Source: Isosphaeraceae bacterium (lineage in GTDB: Bacteria; Planctomycetota; Planctomycetia; Isosphaerales; Isosphaeraceae). Taken from it: 38,639 nucleotides of DNA. The stretch covers positions 1-38,639 of the forward strand of contig JANXSY010000082.1 of NCBI GenBank assembly GCA_025356435.1. The letters are read 5' to 3'. Below, in pieces: positions 1 to 9,542 of the stretch (position 1 is the stretch's first letter; every line of letters begins with the position of its first letter). Made by a program: the position numbers and the translations under genes. Below the pieces are notes generated by a model. It was given only the letters and a program-made list of their open reading frames with translations. It searched no databases and was not told the DNA's origin.

Positions 1-1660
1 CCATGCCACCCATGCCGCCGCCCATGCCACCCATACCGCCCATGCCGCCGCCGTGATCGTGATGATCACCGCCGCCTGCCGCCTTCTTTTCCTTCTTCTC
101 GACGATGATCGCTTCCGTCGTCAGGAGAAGTCCGGCAACCGATGCAGCGTTCTGGAGGGCTGAGCGAGTGACCTTGGTCGGGTCGACGATCCCGAAGGTG
201 AACATGTCACCCCAGGTGTTGTTGTCGGCGTTGTAGCCGAAGTGAGGGTCGGTCGAGTTGCGGATCTTAGCGACAACGACGGCCCCGTCGATGCCGGCGT
301 TCTCGGCGATCGAGCGGGCGGGCTGCTCGATAGCCTTGCGGATGATCGCTGCCCCGAGGGCCTCGTCACCCTTAGCGTCAAAATTCTCGAGCGCCTTCGA
401 CGCGCGGATGAGGGCCGTGCCGCCGCCGGGGACGATTCCTTCTTCGATCGCGGCGCGGGTGGCGTGGAGGGCGTCCTCGACGAGCGCCTTCCGCTCTTTC
501 ATCTCGGTCTCAGTCGCCGCGCCGACGTTGATCTGGGCAACGCCACCGGCCAGCTTGGCGAGTCGCTCTTGGAGCTTTTCGCGGTCGTATTCGCTATCGG
601 TCTGCGTGATCTCGCGGCGGATCTGCTCGGTCCGGCCCTTGATCTCTTCGTGGGTGCCGATGCCCTCGATGATCGTGGTGTTTTCGCTGGTGATCGTCAC
701 CTTGCGGGCGCGGCCGAGGTCGGAAAGCTCGACGCTCTCCAGCTCGATGCCAAGGTCTTTGAAGATCGCCTTGCCACCGGTCAGCACGGCGATGTCGCCG
801 AGCATAGCCTTGCGACGGTCGCCGTAGCCGGGGGCCTTCACGGCGGCGACGTTGAGGATACCCCGCAGCTTATTCACGACCAAGGTCGCGAGCGCCTCAC
901 CGTCGATGTCTTCGGCGATGACGAACAGCGGCTTGTTCGCCTTGGCGATCTTCTCGAGGAGCGGGATCAGCGTCTTGGGAGTGCTGATCTTCTCTTCATA
1001 GATGAGGATATAGGGATCTTCGAGGATAACTTCCGAGCGGTCCTGGTCGGTGACGAAATGCGACGAGAGGTAGCCGCGATCGAACTGCATCCCCTCGACG
1101 ACGTCGACCGTAGTCTCCGCGCCCTTGCCCTCTTCGACGGTGATAACGCCGTCTTTGCCGACCCGCTTGAAGGCGTCAGCCAGCTTCTCGCCGATCGTCT
1201 TGTCGTTGTTGGCGGCGATCGAGGCGACCTCGTGGATCTCCTTCTCGCCGACCGACTTCGACTGCCCCTTGACGTGCTCGATGACGGCCGTAACCGCCTT
1301 ATCGATGCCACGCTTCAGGGCCATGGCGTCGGCTCCGGCGGCCAGAGCCTTGAGGCCCTCTTTGAAGATCGCCTCGGCCAGGACGGTGGCGGTAGTGGTA
1401 CCATCGCCCGCCGCGTCGGAAGTCTTCGAGGCCGCTTCTTTGACGAGCTGCGCGCCCATGTTCTCGAAGGGGTCGCTCAGCTCGATGTCCTCGGCGACGG
1501 TGACGCCGTCCTTGGTGATGGTCGGGCTGCCCCACCCCTTATCAATCACCGCGTTACGCCCGCGAGGACCCAAGGTGCTCCGCACGGCACGTGCCAGCTT
1601 GGACACGCCGCTCGCCAGCTTCTGGCGTGCCTCCTCGTCATAGGCCATCAACTTCGCCAC
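1..1660 (-). CDS. groEL: 60 kDa chaperonin GroEL (3' end cut by window edge)
   Basis: This is the chaperonin that folds proteins in the cytoplasm as a double heptameric ring driven by ATP. The frame gives 553 residues without reaching a stop. It begins [20 protein letters not shown]. Family hallmarks are the nucleotide-binding GDGTTT (about residues 85-90) and [14 protein letters not shown], which carries the catalytic Asp. The C-terminus has a His/Asp-rich DHHDH patch and then the usual Gly-Gly-Met repeats, which run off the window. The start is GTG at 1660, preceded by AGGAG (plus-strand CTCCT at 1669-1673) with 8 nt spacing; starting at the next in-frame ATG would lose conserved residues. 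No groES lies directly upstream, where the neighbour is a divergent membrane protein gene. Planctomycetes often carry several groEL copies, so this may be a paralogue rather than the main stress-induced copy. Confidence 0.96.
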   Translation of the reverse strand, partial: MAKLMAYDEEARQKLASGVSKLARAVRSTLGPRGRNAVIDKGWGSPTITKDGVTVAEDIELSDPFENMGAQLVKEAASKTSDAAGDGTTTATVLAEAIFKEGLKALAAGADAMALKRGIDKAVTAVIEHVKGQSKSVGEKEIHEVASIAANNDKTIGEKLADAFKRVGKDGVITVEEGKGAETTVDVVEGMQFDRGYLSSHFVTDQDRSEVILEDPYILIYEEKISTPKTLIPLLEKIAKANKPLFVIAEDIDGEALATLVVNKLRGILNVAAVKAPGYGDRRKAMLGDIAVLTGGKAIFKDLGIELESVELSDLGRARKVTITSENTTIIEGIGTHEEIKGRTEQIRREITQTDSEYDREKLQERLAKLAGGVAQINVGAATETEMKERKALVEDALHATRAAIEEGIVPGGGTALIRASKALENFDAKGDEALGAAIIRKAIEQPARSIAENAGIDGAVVVAKIRNSTDPHFGYNADNNTWGDMFTFGIVDPTKVTRSALQNAASVAGLLLTTEAIIVEKKEKKAAGGGDHHDHGGGMGGMGGMGGGMGGM

Positions 1661-2193
1661 GGTGGAATCTCCTGCGACTCGGTCTTCTCTCGCCGCCCTC
1701 GCTCAAAGACGAGAGGCGGTCCGGGGGCTCCCACGATGCATTCCGGACCCCCGAGGATTTCGCAACGCTACCAAGCAAGCCCCGTGCCGTAGGTTTTTTT
1801 CGCTCGCAAGTCCTTACAATTGCATTATTTGTGCACTAACACAGGAGTATTGCATGTCCGGGTCGCTGCCTATTTGGCAGATTCGAGTTCGGACTGTCAG
1901 TTCGGAGATTGGTCAGGAGGGGAGGAAACGTATTCGCGAAGGCAGTCGCATCGCCATACATGAGTGGTATTACTCCAGACGAAAAAGCTGGATGGCGAGG
2001 GAATTCGAGGATCTGGGGGGAGGCGTCACAGCGACCGTCCTGTTACGTTCGGAACTTAAAGACCATCGCATTGAACGATCGACACCTTAGCGGTCAGTTC
2101 GAATCGGCCGAAGCCGTTCGCACAAAATTCGGATCGACCCCTTTCGACGAAATAACTTCGAAACAACCGCGTACCGGCTATGGAGATGAACAC
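1661..2193. other. Intergenic region between divergent groEL and membrane protein gene
   Basis: This 533-base stretch has no convincing gene. The overlapping open frames lack coding-like third-position bias. It holds the groEL ribosome binding site near 1669-1673, a T-run near 1795-1801 and a small perfect hairpin CTGCC-TATTT-GGCAG at 1866-1880. I looked for a CIRCE operator (TTAGCACTC-N9-GAGTGCTAA) and did not find one. Promoters for both flanking genes should lie here, but no hexamer pair stands out. Confidence 0.6.
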
Positions 2194-3258
2194 ATGTCGA
2201 TATCTTTCGACGATCGCGTCTCCGCACGTCATCATTTGACCGTGAACTGTGGCTGCGGACGTAGGCTCCGGGCGAAGCCGGATCAGGTCGGATCGGCGAT
2301 CACATGCTGGGATTGTCATGCCTCTGTCCCGGTACCGATACCCGTGGCACCTGGCAACTGGGTCGCGCGTTTGCTCCGGATGGGGGCGAGGCAGGTTCTT
2401 GAAGCGCGTACGTTCACGCTGATGATGATCGGTGCGATCGTCGTCACACTCGCATTGAGGATACCGGGCAGGGGGGTTATAGGCGCAGCGGGCGCGTTGG
2501 CCCTTGTGATGACAGGATACGGCGAATTGCTCCGGCGCGGCAGTCAGGGAGACTGGACAGCGCGGCCTCGCGGCTCCCTGTCCGAGCGGGCCTGGAGGCT
2601 CTTCCTCTGTCTTGGCGCGGGGGGGGCACTCGCGCTCCCGCTCTTCTTGGCACAGTACACCCAAGCTGCCCCCAGGGTGACGCGATCGGGCCTGGCGCTC
2701 GCCTCGGGATTAATCCTGATCGTCCCCCTCGTCATGCTGGCAACTTACGGGGCGCGGGGTCCGCTCGGCGATCGAATGAGGGTGGTTGGGTCGATGTTGG
2801 CTAGGCATCCGGTCGCGGTCCTCGCGTCGCTGCTTCTCTTGCCGCTATCCCTGATCGCGATCGAGTGGTCTCTGTTCACGATGACCCGTTATCACGGCTC
2901 CTTCGGCTACTTCACGCTCGACCTCTTCCCCCAGCCTGACGGTCTCCGGGTCTTCCAGGGTATTCCCTATCTCGGGCCGTTCGATTATCGGTCGGCGGAC
3001 GACTCGCCCTTATTGGGGCTCTACACCGGGGCGTTGAAGCAAGGGTATACCTTCGTTGGCACAATTCCCGCTTCACTCGCGCTGCCATTCTCGAACGGAT
3101 TCAACACTGAGTGGGTTTTCAACAGCCCCGGCAGATATCTCCTGCTTCGAATGTTGTTCACCGTGTTCATCGTGACGTGTATGCTGGCGGGGCTGGCCAT
3201 CCAGGCGCGGTGGCTGGGCTTGCTCTCGACCATGGATTCTCGCCGGCCCGCGTCCTGA
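2194..3258 (+). CDS. Polytopic membrane protein with N-terminal Cys pairs
   Basis: This is a 354-residue protein of unknown function. Its N-terminus has a CxC pair (C19, C21) and a CxxC pair (C38, C41), a spacing that suggests a small zinc ribbon facing the cytoplasm. About six hydrophobic segments follow, at roughly residues 70-90, 95-110, 135-155, 165-185, 205-228 and 325-348. Between the last two is a hydrophilic stretch with many aromatic residues (FGYFTLDLFPQPDGLRVF), which may lie outside the membrane. The start chosen is ATG 2194, with GGAG at 2182-2185 and 8 nt spacing. The frame stays open upstream to 1909, but that part is not coding-like. I do not recognise the family. Similar ribbon-plus-membrane proteins of unknown role are frequent in planctomycetes. 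Confidence 0.8.
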   Translation: MSISFDDRVSARHHLTVNCGCGRRLRAKPDQVGSAITCWDCHASVPVPIPVAPGNWVARLLRMGARQVLEARTFTLMMIGAIVVTLALRIPGRGVIGAAGALALVMTGYGELLRRGSQGDWTARPRGSLSERAWRLFLCLGAGGALALPLFLAQYTQAAPRVTRSGLALASGLILIVPLVMLATYGARGPLGDRMRVVGSMLARHPVAVLASLLLLPLSLIAIEWSLFTMTRYHGSFGYFTLDLFPQPDGLRVFQGIPYLGPFDYRSADDSPLLGLYTGALKQGYTFVGTIPASLALPFSNGFNTEWVFNSPGRYLLLRMLFTVFIVTCMLAGLAIQARWLGLLSTMDSRRPAS

Positions 3259-3302
3259 GACGCCGCCGCGCGACTCACTTCAAGCCTACAGGGCCACTTC
3301 GC

Positions 3303-4247
3303 ATGAGCCGCGACCTCAAAACGTCCCGCCGCTTCCCGTTGCGATCCTTCGTTCTGGGTCTGATCGTCGCGACAGCCCCTGCCATCGCGAGAGCCGCAGA
3401 CCCCGAGGTGATCCCACTCTGGCCGAACGGTGCTCCCGGGGCACTCGGCAAGGAGGCAGTCGACGTCCCCACGTTGACGATCTTCCGGCCCGATCCGGCC
3501 AAGTCGACCGGCGCGGCCGTGGTCATATGCCCGGGTGGAGGTTATGGCTTCCTCGCCGTCGAGCATGAGGGGGCAGAGGTCGCGAAGTGGCTCAATTCGC
3601 TTGGCGTCACGGGGGTGATGCTCAAGTATCGGCTCGCCCCCAAATATCATCACCCCGCGATGATTAACGACGCCAACCGCGCGGTGCGTACCGTCCGCGC
3701 CCGCGCCTTGGAATGGGGCCTCGACCCGAAGAAGGTCGCGATACTCGGCTTCTCCGCGGGTGGCCACCTCGCATCGACGGCCGGCACTCATTACGACGCT
3801 GGCAAGCCCGACTCGGATGACCCGATCGAGCGAGTTAGCTCGCGTCCCGACCGGATGATCCTGGTCTATCCCGTGATCGCAATCGCGACGCCGTTCGGCC
3901 ACACAGGGTCGCGTGACAACCTACTCGGCAAGAACGCGCCGAAGGAGCTGGTGGAGAGCCTCTCGAACGAGACCCAAGTGACGACGGACACCCCGCCAAC
4001 GTTTCTCGCCCACACCAATGCCGATGCCGGTGTGCCGGCCGAGAATAGCCTCTTCTTCGCCATGGCGCTCCGCAAGAATAAGGTGCCGGTTGAGTTACAC
4101 CTGTTTGAAAAGGGTGTGCATGGCCTCGGCCTCGGGTCAGGATGGAAGGGGCACATTCCTCCCGAGCCTTCGTTCGAACCGTGGCCCGGTCTGTGCGCGA
4201 CGTGGCTGAAGGGCCAGGGCTTCCTTGATCGGGGTGCCTCGAAGTAA
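3303..4247 (+). CDS. Secreted alpha/beta hydrolase (acetyl esterase/lipase-like)
   Basis: This is a 314-residue esterase of the BD-FAE/acetyl-xylan-esterase-like alpha/beta hydrolase type. It is probably exported, because residues 10-31 form a signal peptide ending in AIARA. The oxyanion-hole segment is CPGGGYG (76-82). The nucleophile elbow is GFSAGG with Ser151. The likely acid is Asp241 in NADAGVP and the likely base is His273 in GVHGLG. Such enzymes usually remove acetyl or acyl groups from plant-type polysaccharides in the periplasm; the substrate here is inferred only from family. The start is ATG 3303, 44 bases after the preceding stop, with only a weak AGGG upstream. The next gene begins 20 bases after its stop, so co-transcription with the vWA protein is possible, though the functions do not obviously match. 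Confidence 0.9.
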   Translation: MSRDLKTSRRFPLRSFVLGLIVATAPAIARAADPEVIPLWPNGAPGALGKEAVDVPTLTIFRPDPAKSTGAAVVICPGGGYGFLAVEHEGAEVAKWLNSLGVTGVMLKYRLAPKYHHPAMINDANRAVRTVRARALEWGLDPKKVAILGFSAGGHLASTAGTHYDAGKPDSDDPIERVSSRPDRMILVYPVIAIATPFGHTGSRDNLLGKNAPKELVESLSNETQVTTDTPPTFLAHTNADAGVPAENSLFFAMALRKNKVPVELHLFEKGVHGLGLGSGWKGHIPPEPSFEPWPGLCATWLKGQGFLDRGASK

Positions 4248-4267
4248 GGGCAAGTGGGGGACTCGGC

Positions 4268-6232
4268 GTGAGACGTTTTCCGGCAATTTATCGGATGCCG
4301 GCCGCGTATCTGGCGGCTGCGGTTCTCGCCGGGAGTCTCTACGCCTCGGGATGGCTGGCCCCGCAACGATCGGTACTGACTCTCGTGGGGCCACCCTCTC
4401 TCCCTCCTGCCATTGACGCGAACGTCAGCGTCCTGTCGCAGTCGCCGTCGCAAGAGCCGACCGAAGTCCCTGTCACGAGGGCGAACGGTGCCGTCCTCCT
4501 CGACCCCGACTCGCTCCGTCGCAAGGTGCTCGTGACCGGCCGGAAGGTCATCCCGCGAAAGACGCCCGAAGGCGAGCCGAAAGGGAAGGAACTCTCTCCC
4601 TTGGCGATTCGGTTCGTCTTCGCCGAGACGTCGTCGATGTTCCAAGTCGGCATGGCCGCGGGCGAGCCGGAGGGGTGGGTCTTCCGCGACGACGTCGTGG
4701 AGTGGGACACCCGACTCGTCGCGCGTCCGACGAACCGATCGAGCCGCCCCGGCATCGAAATCTTCGCGGAACAGGCGTGCCTCACCTCGGCCTGGAACGG
4801 GCGGACCTGTGCTCGCCACGGCGGCCGATGCCCGAGCGAGATCGAGAACGGTGACGGAGGAGAGGCAGACCCGCGCATCGGTTGGCCGATCCTTCGATTC
4901 GGGTCGATGACGGCGAGCGACGGTTCGGCCCGCCAAATCGACGAGGTCGTCCCGCTCGTCACCGAAGCCGTCCCGACCGAGTCAGAACGTCTCGCTCCCC
5001 TCCGCCCCGCGCTCCGCCAAGTCTACGTCGTCTTTGTGATCGACACGACGGCCTCAATGAGGGCGACGATCGACGCCGCGCGGACGCTCGCGACGGGACT
5101 GACGACGGCCGTCACTAAACAGTTCGGTGATGTGACCTTGCATCTCGGACTGATCGAATATCGCGACGACGCGCCCGGGCTCGGATTTCGGGCGAGGGTC
5201 GCCACTCCGTTCACCGACGCCGCCGGATTTCGCGCGGTCATCAACTCCCTGGAGGCGGCCCTCCGCGAAGACGTCATACCGGGCGAATCGGTGCTCGAAG
5301 GGCTCGCCCTTGCCTTGCCCGGGACGCCGGGAGGCCTCGACTGGCCAAACGGCCGGGTCGGCGAACTCGCGACCAAGTTGGTCGTCTTGCTCGGCGACGC
5401 GCCCGACCACGCCCGCGACCTCGATCGGACCTCCGCACTCGCGGCAAGGGCGAGGGCTGCGGGGATCTCGATCGCCACCGTCGCACTCGACCGGCCGGGC
5501 AATCTCTCGACCGACGATCGGGTCCGTCTCGAAGCCCAGTGGCGTGCCCTCGCCGAAGGGGCCTATCGCCCGCCCGATCGACCTAACCAATTCGCCGGCC
5601 CGACTCCCCCCTTGTCGATCCGCATCGACGGGTCCACAGACCTTCCCGCGAGGCTCCAGGCCCTCATCGAAGACCGGGTCGAGCGGGCGAGACAGCTTGC
5701 CGAGCTTGCCGCCGCCGAGGACGACGGGCGGCTCGACGATTATCTCCGAGGCCGTAACCTGACCCGAACCCAAGCGGCCCCTTTCCTCGATGAGCTTCGC
5801 AGGGCCAACCCCGCCCCGAAGCGAACACGGCGGCAGGTTCCCTCGCTCCGGACCGGCTGGCTAGCCGAGCGTTTGGGCGACACCCAGTTCGTGACGGTCG
5901 AGATCTTGCTCTCGCGTGATGAACTCGACACCCTGATCACCAGGCTCTCGGCGATGCCCCGCGATGCCGATGACCTTCGAGCGATCGTGAATGCCACGGC
6001 TTCCGGCGAGCTCAATTTCCTCAACGCCGACCGTCGATCCCTCTCCGCCGAGGACCAGGTCAAACGCCGACATGCCTTCCCCTCGGGACCGGCCGCCGTG
6101 ACCGACCTCAACACTCGCTTGAGGGCGGCGGTGTCCGGTTTGACGAAGCTTCGCGACTCGATCTCCTGGTCCGACCCCAATCATACGGCCGACGGCCGGG
6201 CGTCGGTCCCATTCGATCTGATCGACTTCTGA
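4268..6232 (+). CDS. Membrane-anchored von Willebrand factor A domain protein
   Basis: This is a 654-residue protein. An N-terminal hydrophobic anchor covers about residues 12-32. A middle region (about 75-170) contains GWVFRDDVVEW, resembling an SH3-like or ligand-sensing module. The vWA domain spans roughly 250-440. Its metal site is the variant DTTAS starting at Asp259 (DxTxS), and LLGDAPDH carries Asp377, both typical of bacterial vWA proteins. About 200 further residues follow with no recognised fold, including a Arg/Leu-rich part and a segment near the C-terminus (VEILLSRDELDTLITRL). The start is GTG 4268 behind a GGGG run, 20 bases after the hydrolase. The GAP1-like gene starts 28 bases after its stop, so the two probably form one unit. 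vWA domains act as metal-dependent protein-binding scaffolds; the partner here is inferred to be the GAP1-like protein. Confidence 0.87.
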   Translation: MRRFPAIYRMPAAYLAAAVLAGSLYASGWLAPQRSVLTLVGPPSLPPAIDANVSVLSQSPSQEPTEVPVTRANGAVLLDPDSLRRKVLVTGRKVIPRKTPEGEPKGKELSPLAIRFVFAETSSMFQVGMAAGEPEGWVFRDDVVEWDTRLVARPTNRSSRPGIEIFAEQACLTSAWNGRTCARHGGRCPSEIENGDGGEADPRIGWPILRFGSMTASDGSARQIDEVVPLVTEAVPTESERLAPLRPALRQVYVVFVIDTTASMRATIDAARTLATGLTTAVTKQFGDVTLHLGLIEYRDDAPGLGFRARVATPFTDAAGFRAVINSLEAALREDVIPGESVLEGLALALPGTPGGLDWPNGRVGELATKLVVLLGDAPDHARDLDRTSALAARARAAGISIATVALDRPGNLSTDDRVRLEAQWRALAEGAYRPPDRPNQFAGPTPPLSIRIDGSTDLPARLQALIEDRVERARQLAELAAAEDDGRLDDYLRGRNLTRTQAAPFLDELRRANPAPKRTRRQVPSLRTGWLAERLGDTQFVTVEILLSRDELDTLITRLSAMPRDADDLRAIVNATASGELNFLNADRRSLSAEDQVKRRHAFPSGPAAVTDLNTRLRAAVSGLTKLRDSISWSDPNHTADGRASVPFDLIDF

Positions 6233-6260
6233 GCGTCACGCACCCGGATTGGTGGCCCTT

Positions 6261-9200
6261 ATGGAGCAGATTTATTACACGCAATGTCCGATCGGATACG
6301 GCATCGGGGCGAGTAATGGCTTCCAGGTAAAACGGATCACGCTCGGCTATCCCGTATCGTCGGACTTCCGTCATTTCAGCCTCCGTGCTTTTCCTGCTGG
6401 TGGTCGCACCTTGGCCCCGGCGTCGCTCCGATACAGGCGAGTTGAAAACAGGGCCGAGATCGCCTTGCTCACCCCTCGCCTCTACGAGTACGAGACCGAG
6501 CGGGGCCTGTGGGGGCGTCCCGGAGGCCACTTCTCGCACGGCCTCACCCTCTCGCCCACGGAACTCGCCACGATCGACGACTGGCCCGCCGGCCTAATCA
6601 ACCGCCCTTTCTGGCGACGGTCCGACCCCGAGCCGAGTCGGGGCAGGCCACCCGAACCGCTGGAACTCGCCGACCTCAACCCTGCCTGCCACGTGAACTT
6701 CGAGTCGATGATCTCGCTCGGAAGGGGGCTGGACCTGGATTGGCTGGCTCTACTCCTCACCGCACTCGCCGCCGCCGCCCGCGAGGGTCGGACCCTCTTT
6801 CTGATCGACGAGCCCGACGTCCTCGGCACGATGGTCTACCTCCTGACATTTCTCTTCCCTGCCCCGCTACGTGCCGAGTTGACCTTCTCGACCTATCACG
6901 ACCGGCCCGAGGAACTTCCCGGCTACCGGCTTCACGGAACGACCTCTGCCGCGCGGCCCAACCGGCCGGTCTTGCTCACGCAAGGACGGATCGCCGACGC
7001 GAAGATCCGCACGATCGAGCCTCCGATCAAGACCGCCCCCTGGTCGATCGCCGTCGTCGATTGGCTCCGGTCCGGTGCCGAGGTTCCATGGCTCGACTTC
7101 GCTCGGCACGTCGCGATATGGGACGGTCCCGGTCGCTGGGAGGATAACTCTTTCGACAACTTGGTCGCATTCGGTCGGGAAGTCCGGTCCGGACCGGGTT
7201 CGGCCGATTGGTCGTCGATGCTCCCCCTCATGGCGTGGGCCGCAAAGTCGAATCTCGACGATAAATGGGTCGCGAGTCATGGCCCGGAATGGTGGGACGT
7301 AACGCCCTCCGAAGCCTCAGAAGGTCGCCCAGAACTTCGCACCCTCTCGGGCTGGCCGGCGATCTGGAAAGGCGAAAAGGCGGCGGCTTGGGGACGGGCC
7401 GTCGGACACCGATTCTCCTCTGCGACCCCGTCCGAAATCGTGGCGACGGCGCTCGCGTTTGCCCAATCCGCGCCGACCGACCGGGACCGCCTCGAATTCC
7501 TGCTCGCCGCACGACCGGCTTTGCCGACGGGCGTCTGGACCTCGATCTGTCGCCGACTCCGATCGGACCATCCGGCCGACTCGAAGTTCCTCTTAGCCCT
7601 CGCGGTGCCCGAGGCGATCACGTCGGCCCTGACTGGCGATGTCAAGCCGCTCCTCGCGCTCGCGCGAGGATTCGATCGATCGGGCGCGTCCGCGATCCTC
7701 CTCCTCGAACTCGCGAAGGCCGAAGCGAAGAACCGACCAATCGGGCCAATCGGCATCGGTCTCAAATCGCTTTTCGGTCGCCTCCAGGCTTTTCAATGGG
7801 CGCTCTCGCAGAAAGAGGATGCAATCGGTTGGTTGCACGCTTTCTTTCGCGAACATCTCGCGACCCCGGAGCCCGATGCCAGATTTCAGGCCCTGCTCGA
7901 CGGATGTCCGGCCGAACTACGACCGATGCTGGCTCGGGTTATCATTGAGGTGGCCTCCGATGAAGGCTTGCCCGAAGATGTGTTCACCGAAGCTGTGGAT
8001 CGCCGGTTGCTGAGCCTCCCTGACACTGACCGGCCCGAGGACGGTGCATGGCCCGGCCGGTATCTCGACCGCTCCCCGTCCGACTTCGCGCTAATCCACA
8101 GGCTTTATGCCCGAGGGCCAAGAGGCTCGACGCTACGGATCTGGCTGAAATCCGCCGACCAGAGCGGACGATTAAGTGAAGACCAGAGAGGGCGACTTGT
8201 CCGCGTCGAAGCCCTCGCCCGGTCCCTCAAACCCCGCGATCCGGGGCCGGTCGACTCGATTGACCTGGCACGCATCCCAGGCCGAGATCGCGGCGAGTTT
8301 CTCGCCCGATGGCTCGACCAGGGGAGGCCCGACCCGACCGCAATCCTCGAATGGTGCGGCAAAAGCTGGTCTGACAGTTTCTCCAACGACTCTCCCGATC
8401 TCGAATCGTTAGCTTTGGCTGTCGCCGAGTCGCCATTGCTTGCCTCGACCTGGTCTGATCCCCCGACCTGGTTCCATCGTCTCACCGAAATCTGTCGGCG
8501 GCTCGACCCATCTATGTCAGATTCGGCGGCGTCCGGCCCCGAAGGATTAATGGCGTGCGTCGTGGCCAGCGCGACCAAGGGCATCGAGAACGCTCAGGCT
8601 CGATGGGCGATCCTCGCTCATCTCCTGAATAGTGAGGCGGGCTGGAAGACAATCGCCCGATCGCTCCGTCTCGACCTCGAAGCCGTTAAAACGGCCGATG
8701 CGCCGGCCGTAGTTGGGAGGTGGGACAAGGGCCTTTACCAGCGCCATCCCTCGCGATTCTGGGAGGTCGTGCTCAATGTCTGCGACGGCCTTCGCCTGTC
8801 GATGGTCGTCCAGGCCCGCGCGGACGATTTACAGTCGCTCGGGTCGCTCTCGTGGTGGGATCATGCTCGTCACCCTGATGCGATCGACGACCTTCGAGAC
8901 GCCTTCACGCGGCTCATCCCCTTCGTCCCGCTCGATGAAGACCGGTTGTCGGCCGTCCAGAACTGGATGGAGCGGCCTCGCGGGTACGAGGCCGCGCCGA
9001 AGGGGACCAAGCCGTGGCTCTCGATGCTCGGATTGGCCCGCTGGACCTGCCTCGACCAGTTGACCAGAGAGATCTATCGCAAGGGCGCAACGGACCTAGG
9101 TCGTCGGTTCAGCATCCTCGACTGGACCCGAGACAAACTGCCCCTCTCGGGCATTCACGAAGACGATCGCTATCGGCTCGTCGCGTGGCTGATCTTCAAG

Positions 9201-9407
9201 CTCGACGACCCCTCCGCACTCGACATCGACCGCGTCGCCTACTGGCTGGTCAAGTCGGGCCTCACCGAACTTGACAGAATTACAGCCTGGCACAAAGAAC
9301 TCGATGGACTTAGCGACGTGAGCGCAGGCCTGTTGCGAGACAGGGCCGGACTCGCCCGTAAGCTGAGAGGCGAGATGGGACGGGTTATCGCCGATCGTCA
9401 ATCCTGA
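6261..9407 (+). CDS. GAP1-N1-like (GTPase-associated protein 1) large protein
   Basis: This is a 1048-residue cytoplasmic protein with no signal peptide or membrane segment. Its start, MEQIYYTQCPIGYGIGAS, followed by GFQVKR, DFRHFSLRAF and TLAPASLRYRR, matches my memory of the GTPase-associated protein 1 N-terminal domain (GAP1-N1), described in NTP-dependent conflict systems of multicellular bacteria. A LFLIDEPDVLGTMVYLLTFL segment near residues 180-200 resembles the acidic core of that domain. The remainder is mostly helical, Trp- and Asp-rich, and unrecognised. ATG 6261 is chosen because the family starts with MEQ; an upstream TTG at 6249 is in frame. It follows the vWA gene by 28 bases. 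I see no GTPase gene in this window. The domain assignment is from recall of the motif and needs a profile search. Confidence 0.8.
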   Translation: MEQIYYTQCPIGYGIGASNGFQVKRITLGYPVSSDFRHFSLRAFPAGGRTLAPASLRYRRVENRAEIALLTPRLYEYETERGLWGRPGGHFSHGLTLSPTELATIDDWPAGLINRPFWRRSDPEPSRGRPPEPLELADLNPACHVNFESMISLGRGLDLDWLALLLTALAAAAREGRTLFLIDEPDVLGTMVYLLTFLFPAPLRAELTFSTYHDRPEELPGYRLHGTTSAARPNRPVLLTQGRIADAKIRTIEPPIKTAPWSIAVVDWLRSGAEVPWLDFARHVAIWDGPGRWEDNSFDNLVAFGREVRSGPGSADWSSMLPLMAWAAKSNLDDKWVASHGPEWWDVTPSEASEGRPELRTLSGWPAIWKGEKAAAWGRAVGHRFSSATPSEIVATALAFAQSAPTDRDRLEFLLAARPALPTGVWTSICRRLRSDHPADSKFLLALAVPEAITSALTGDVKPLLALARGFDRSGASAILLLELAKAEAKNRPIGPIGIGLKSLFGRLQAFQWALSQKEDAIGWLHAFFREHLATPEPDARFQALLDGCPAELRPMLARVIIEVASDEGLPEDVFTEAVDRRLLSLPDTDRPEDGAWPGRYLDRSPSDFALIHRLYARGPRGSTLRIWLKSADQSGRLSEDQRGRLVRVEALARSLKPRDPGPVDSIDLARIPGRDRGEFLARWLDQGRPDPTAILEWCGKSWSDSFSNDSPDLESLALAVAESPLLASTWSDPPTWFHRLTEICRRLDPSMSDSAASGPEGLMACVVASATKGIENAQARWAILAHLLNSEAGWKTIARSLRLDLEAVKTADAPAVVGRWDKGLYQRHPSRFWEVVLNVCDGLRLSMVVQARADDLQSLGSLSWWDHARHPDAIDDLRDAFTRLIPFVPLDEDRLSAVQNWMERPRGYEAAPKGTKPWLSMLGLARWTCLDQLTREIYRKGATDLGRRFSILDWTRDKLPLSGIHEDDRYRLVAWLIFKLDDPSALDIDRVAYWLVKSGLTELDRITAWHKELDGLSDVSAGLLRDRAGLARKLRGEMGRVIADRQS

Positions 9408-9542
9408 CCCAAATTCGTGAATCTCGGAAGTCTGGTTCCGGGAGGCTCGCGTATCGTATAGACTTGAAATGAAGTGGACCTGGTCGTCCACCCGACTCGG
9501 GTCGGACTCGCGTACCGGTCGTCCAATGGAGTTCGTATTGCT

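Noticed and set aside
242-1792. A 516-codon plus-strand open frame opposite groEL
   Set aside because: It is an antisense shadow of groEL caused by strong codon bias; the groEL frame has unmistakable family motifs.
1790-1860. CIRCE-like element upstream of groEL
   Set aside because: The stretch contains TTAGTGCAC on the minus strand but no matching second arm at the required spacing.
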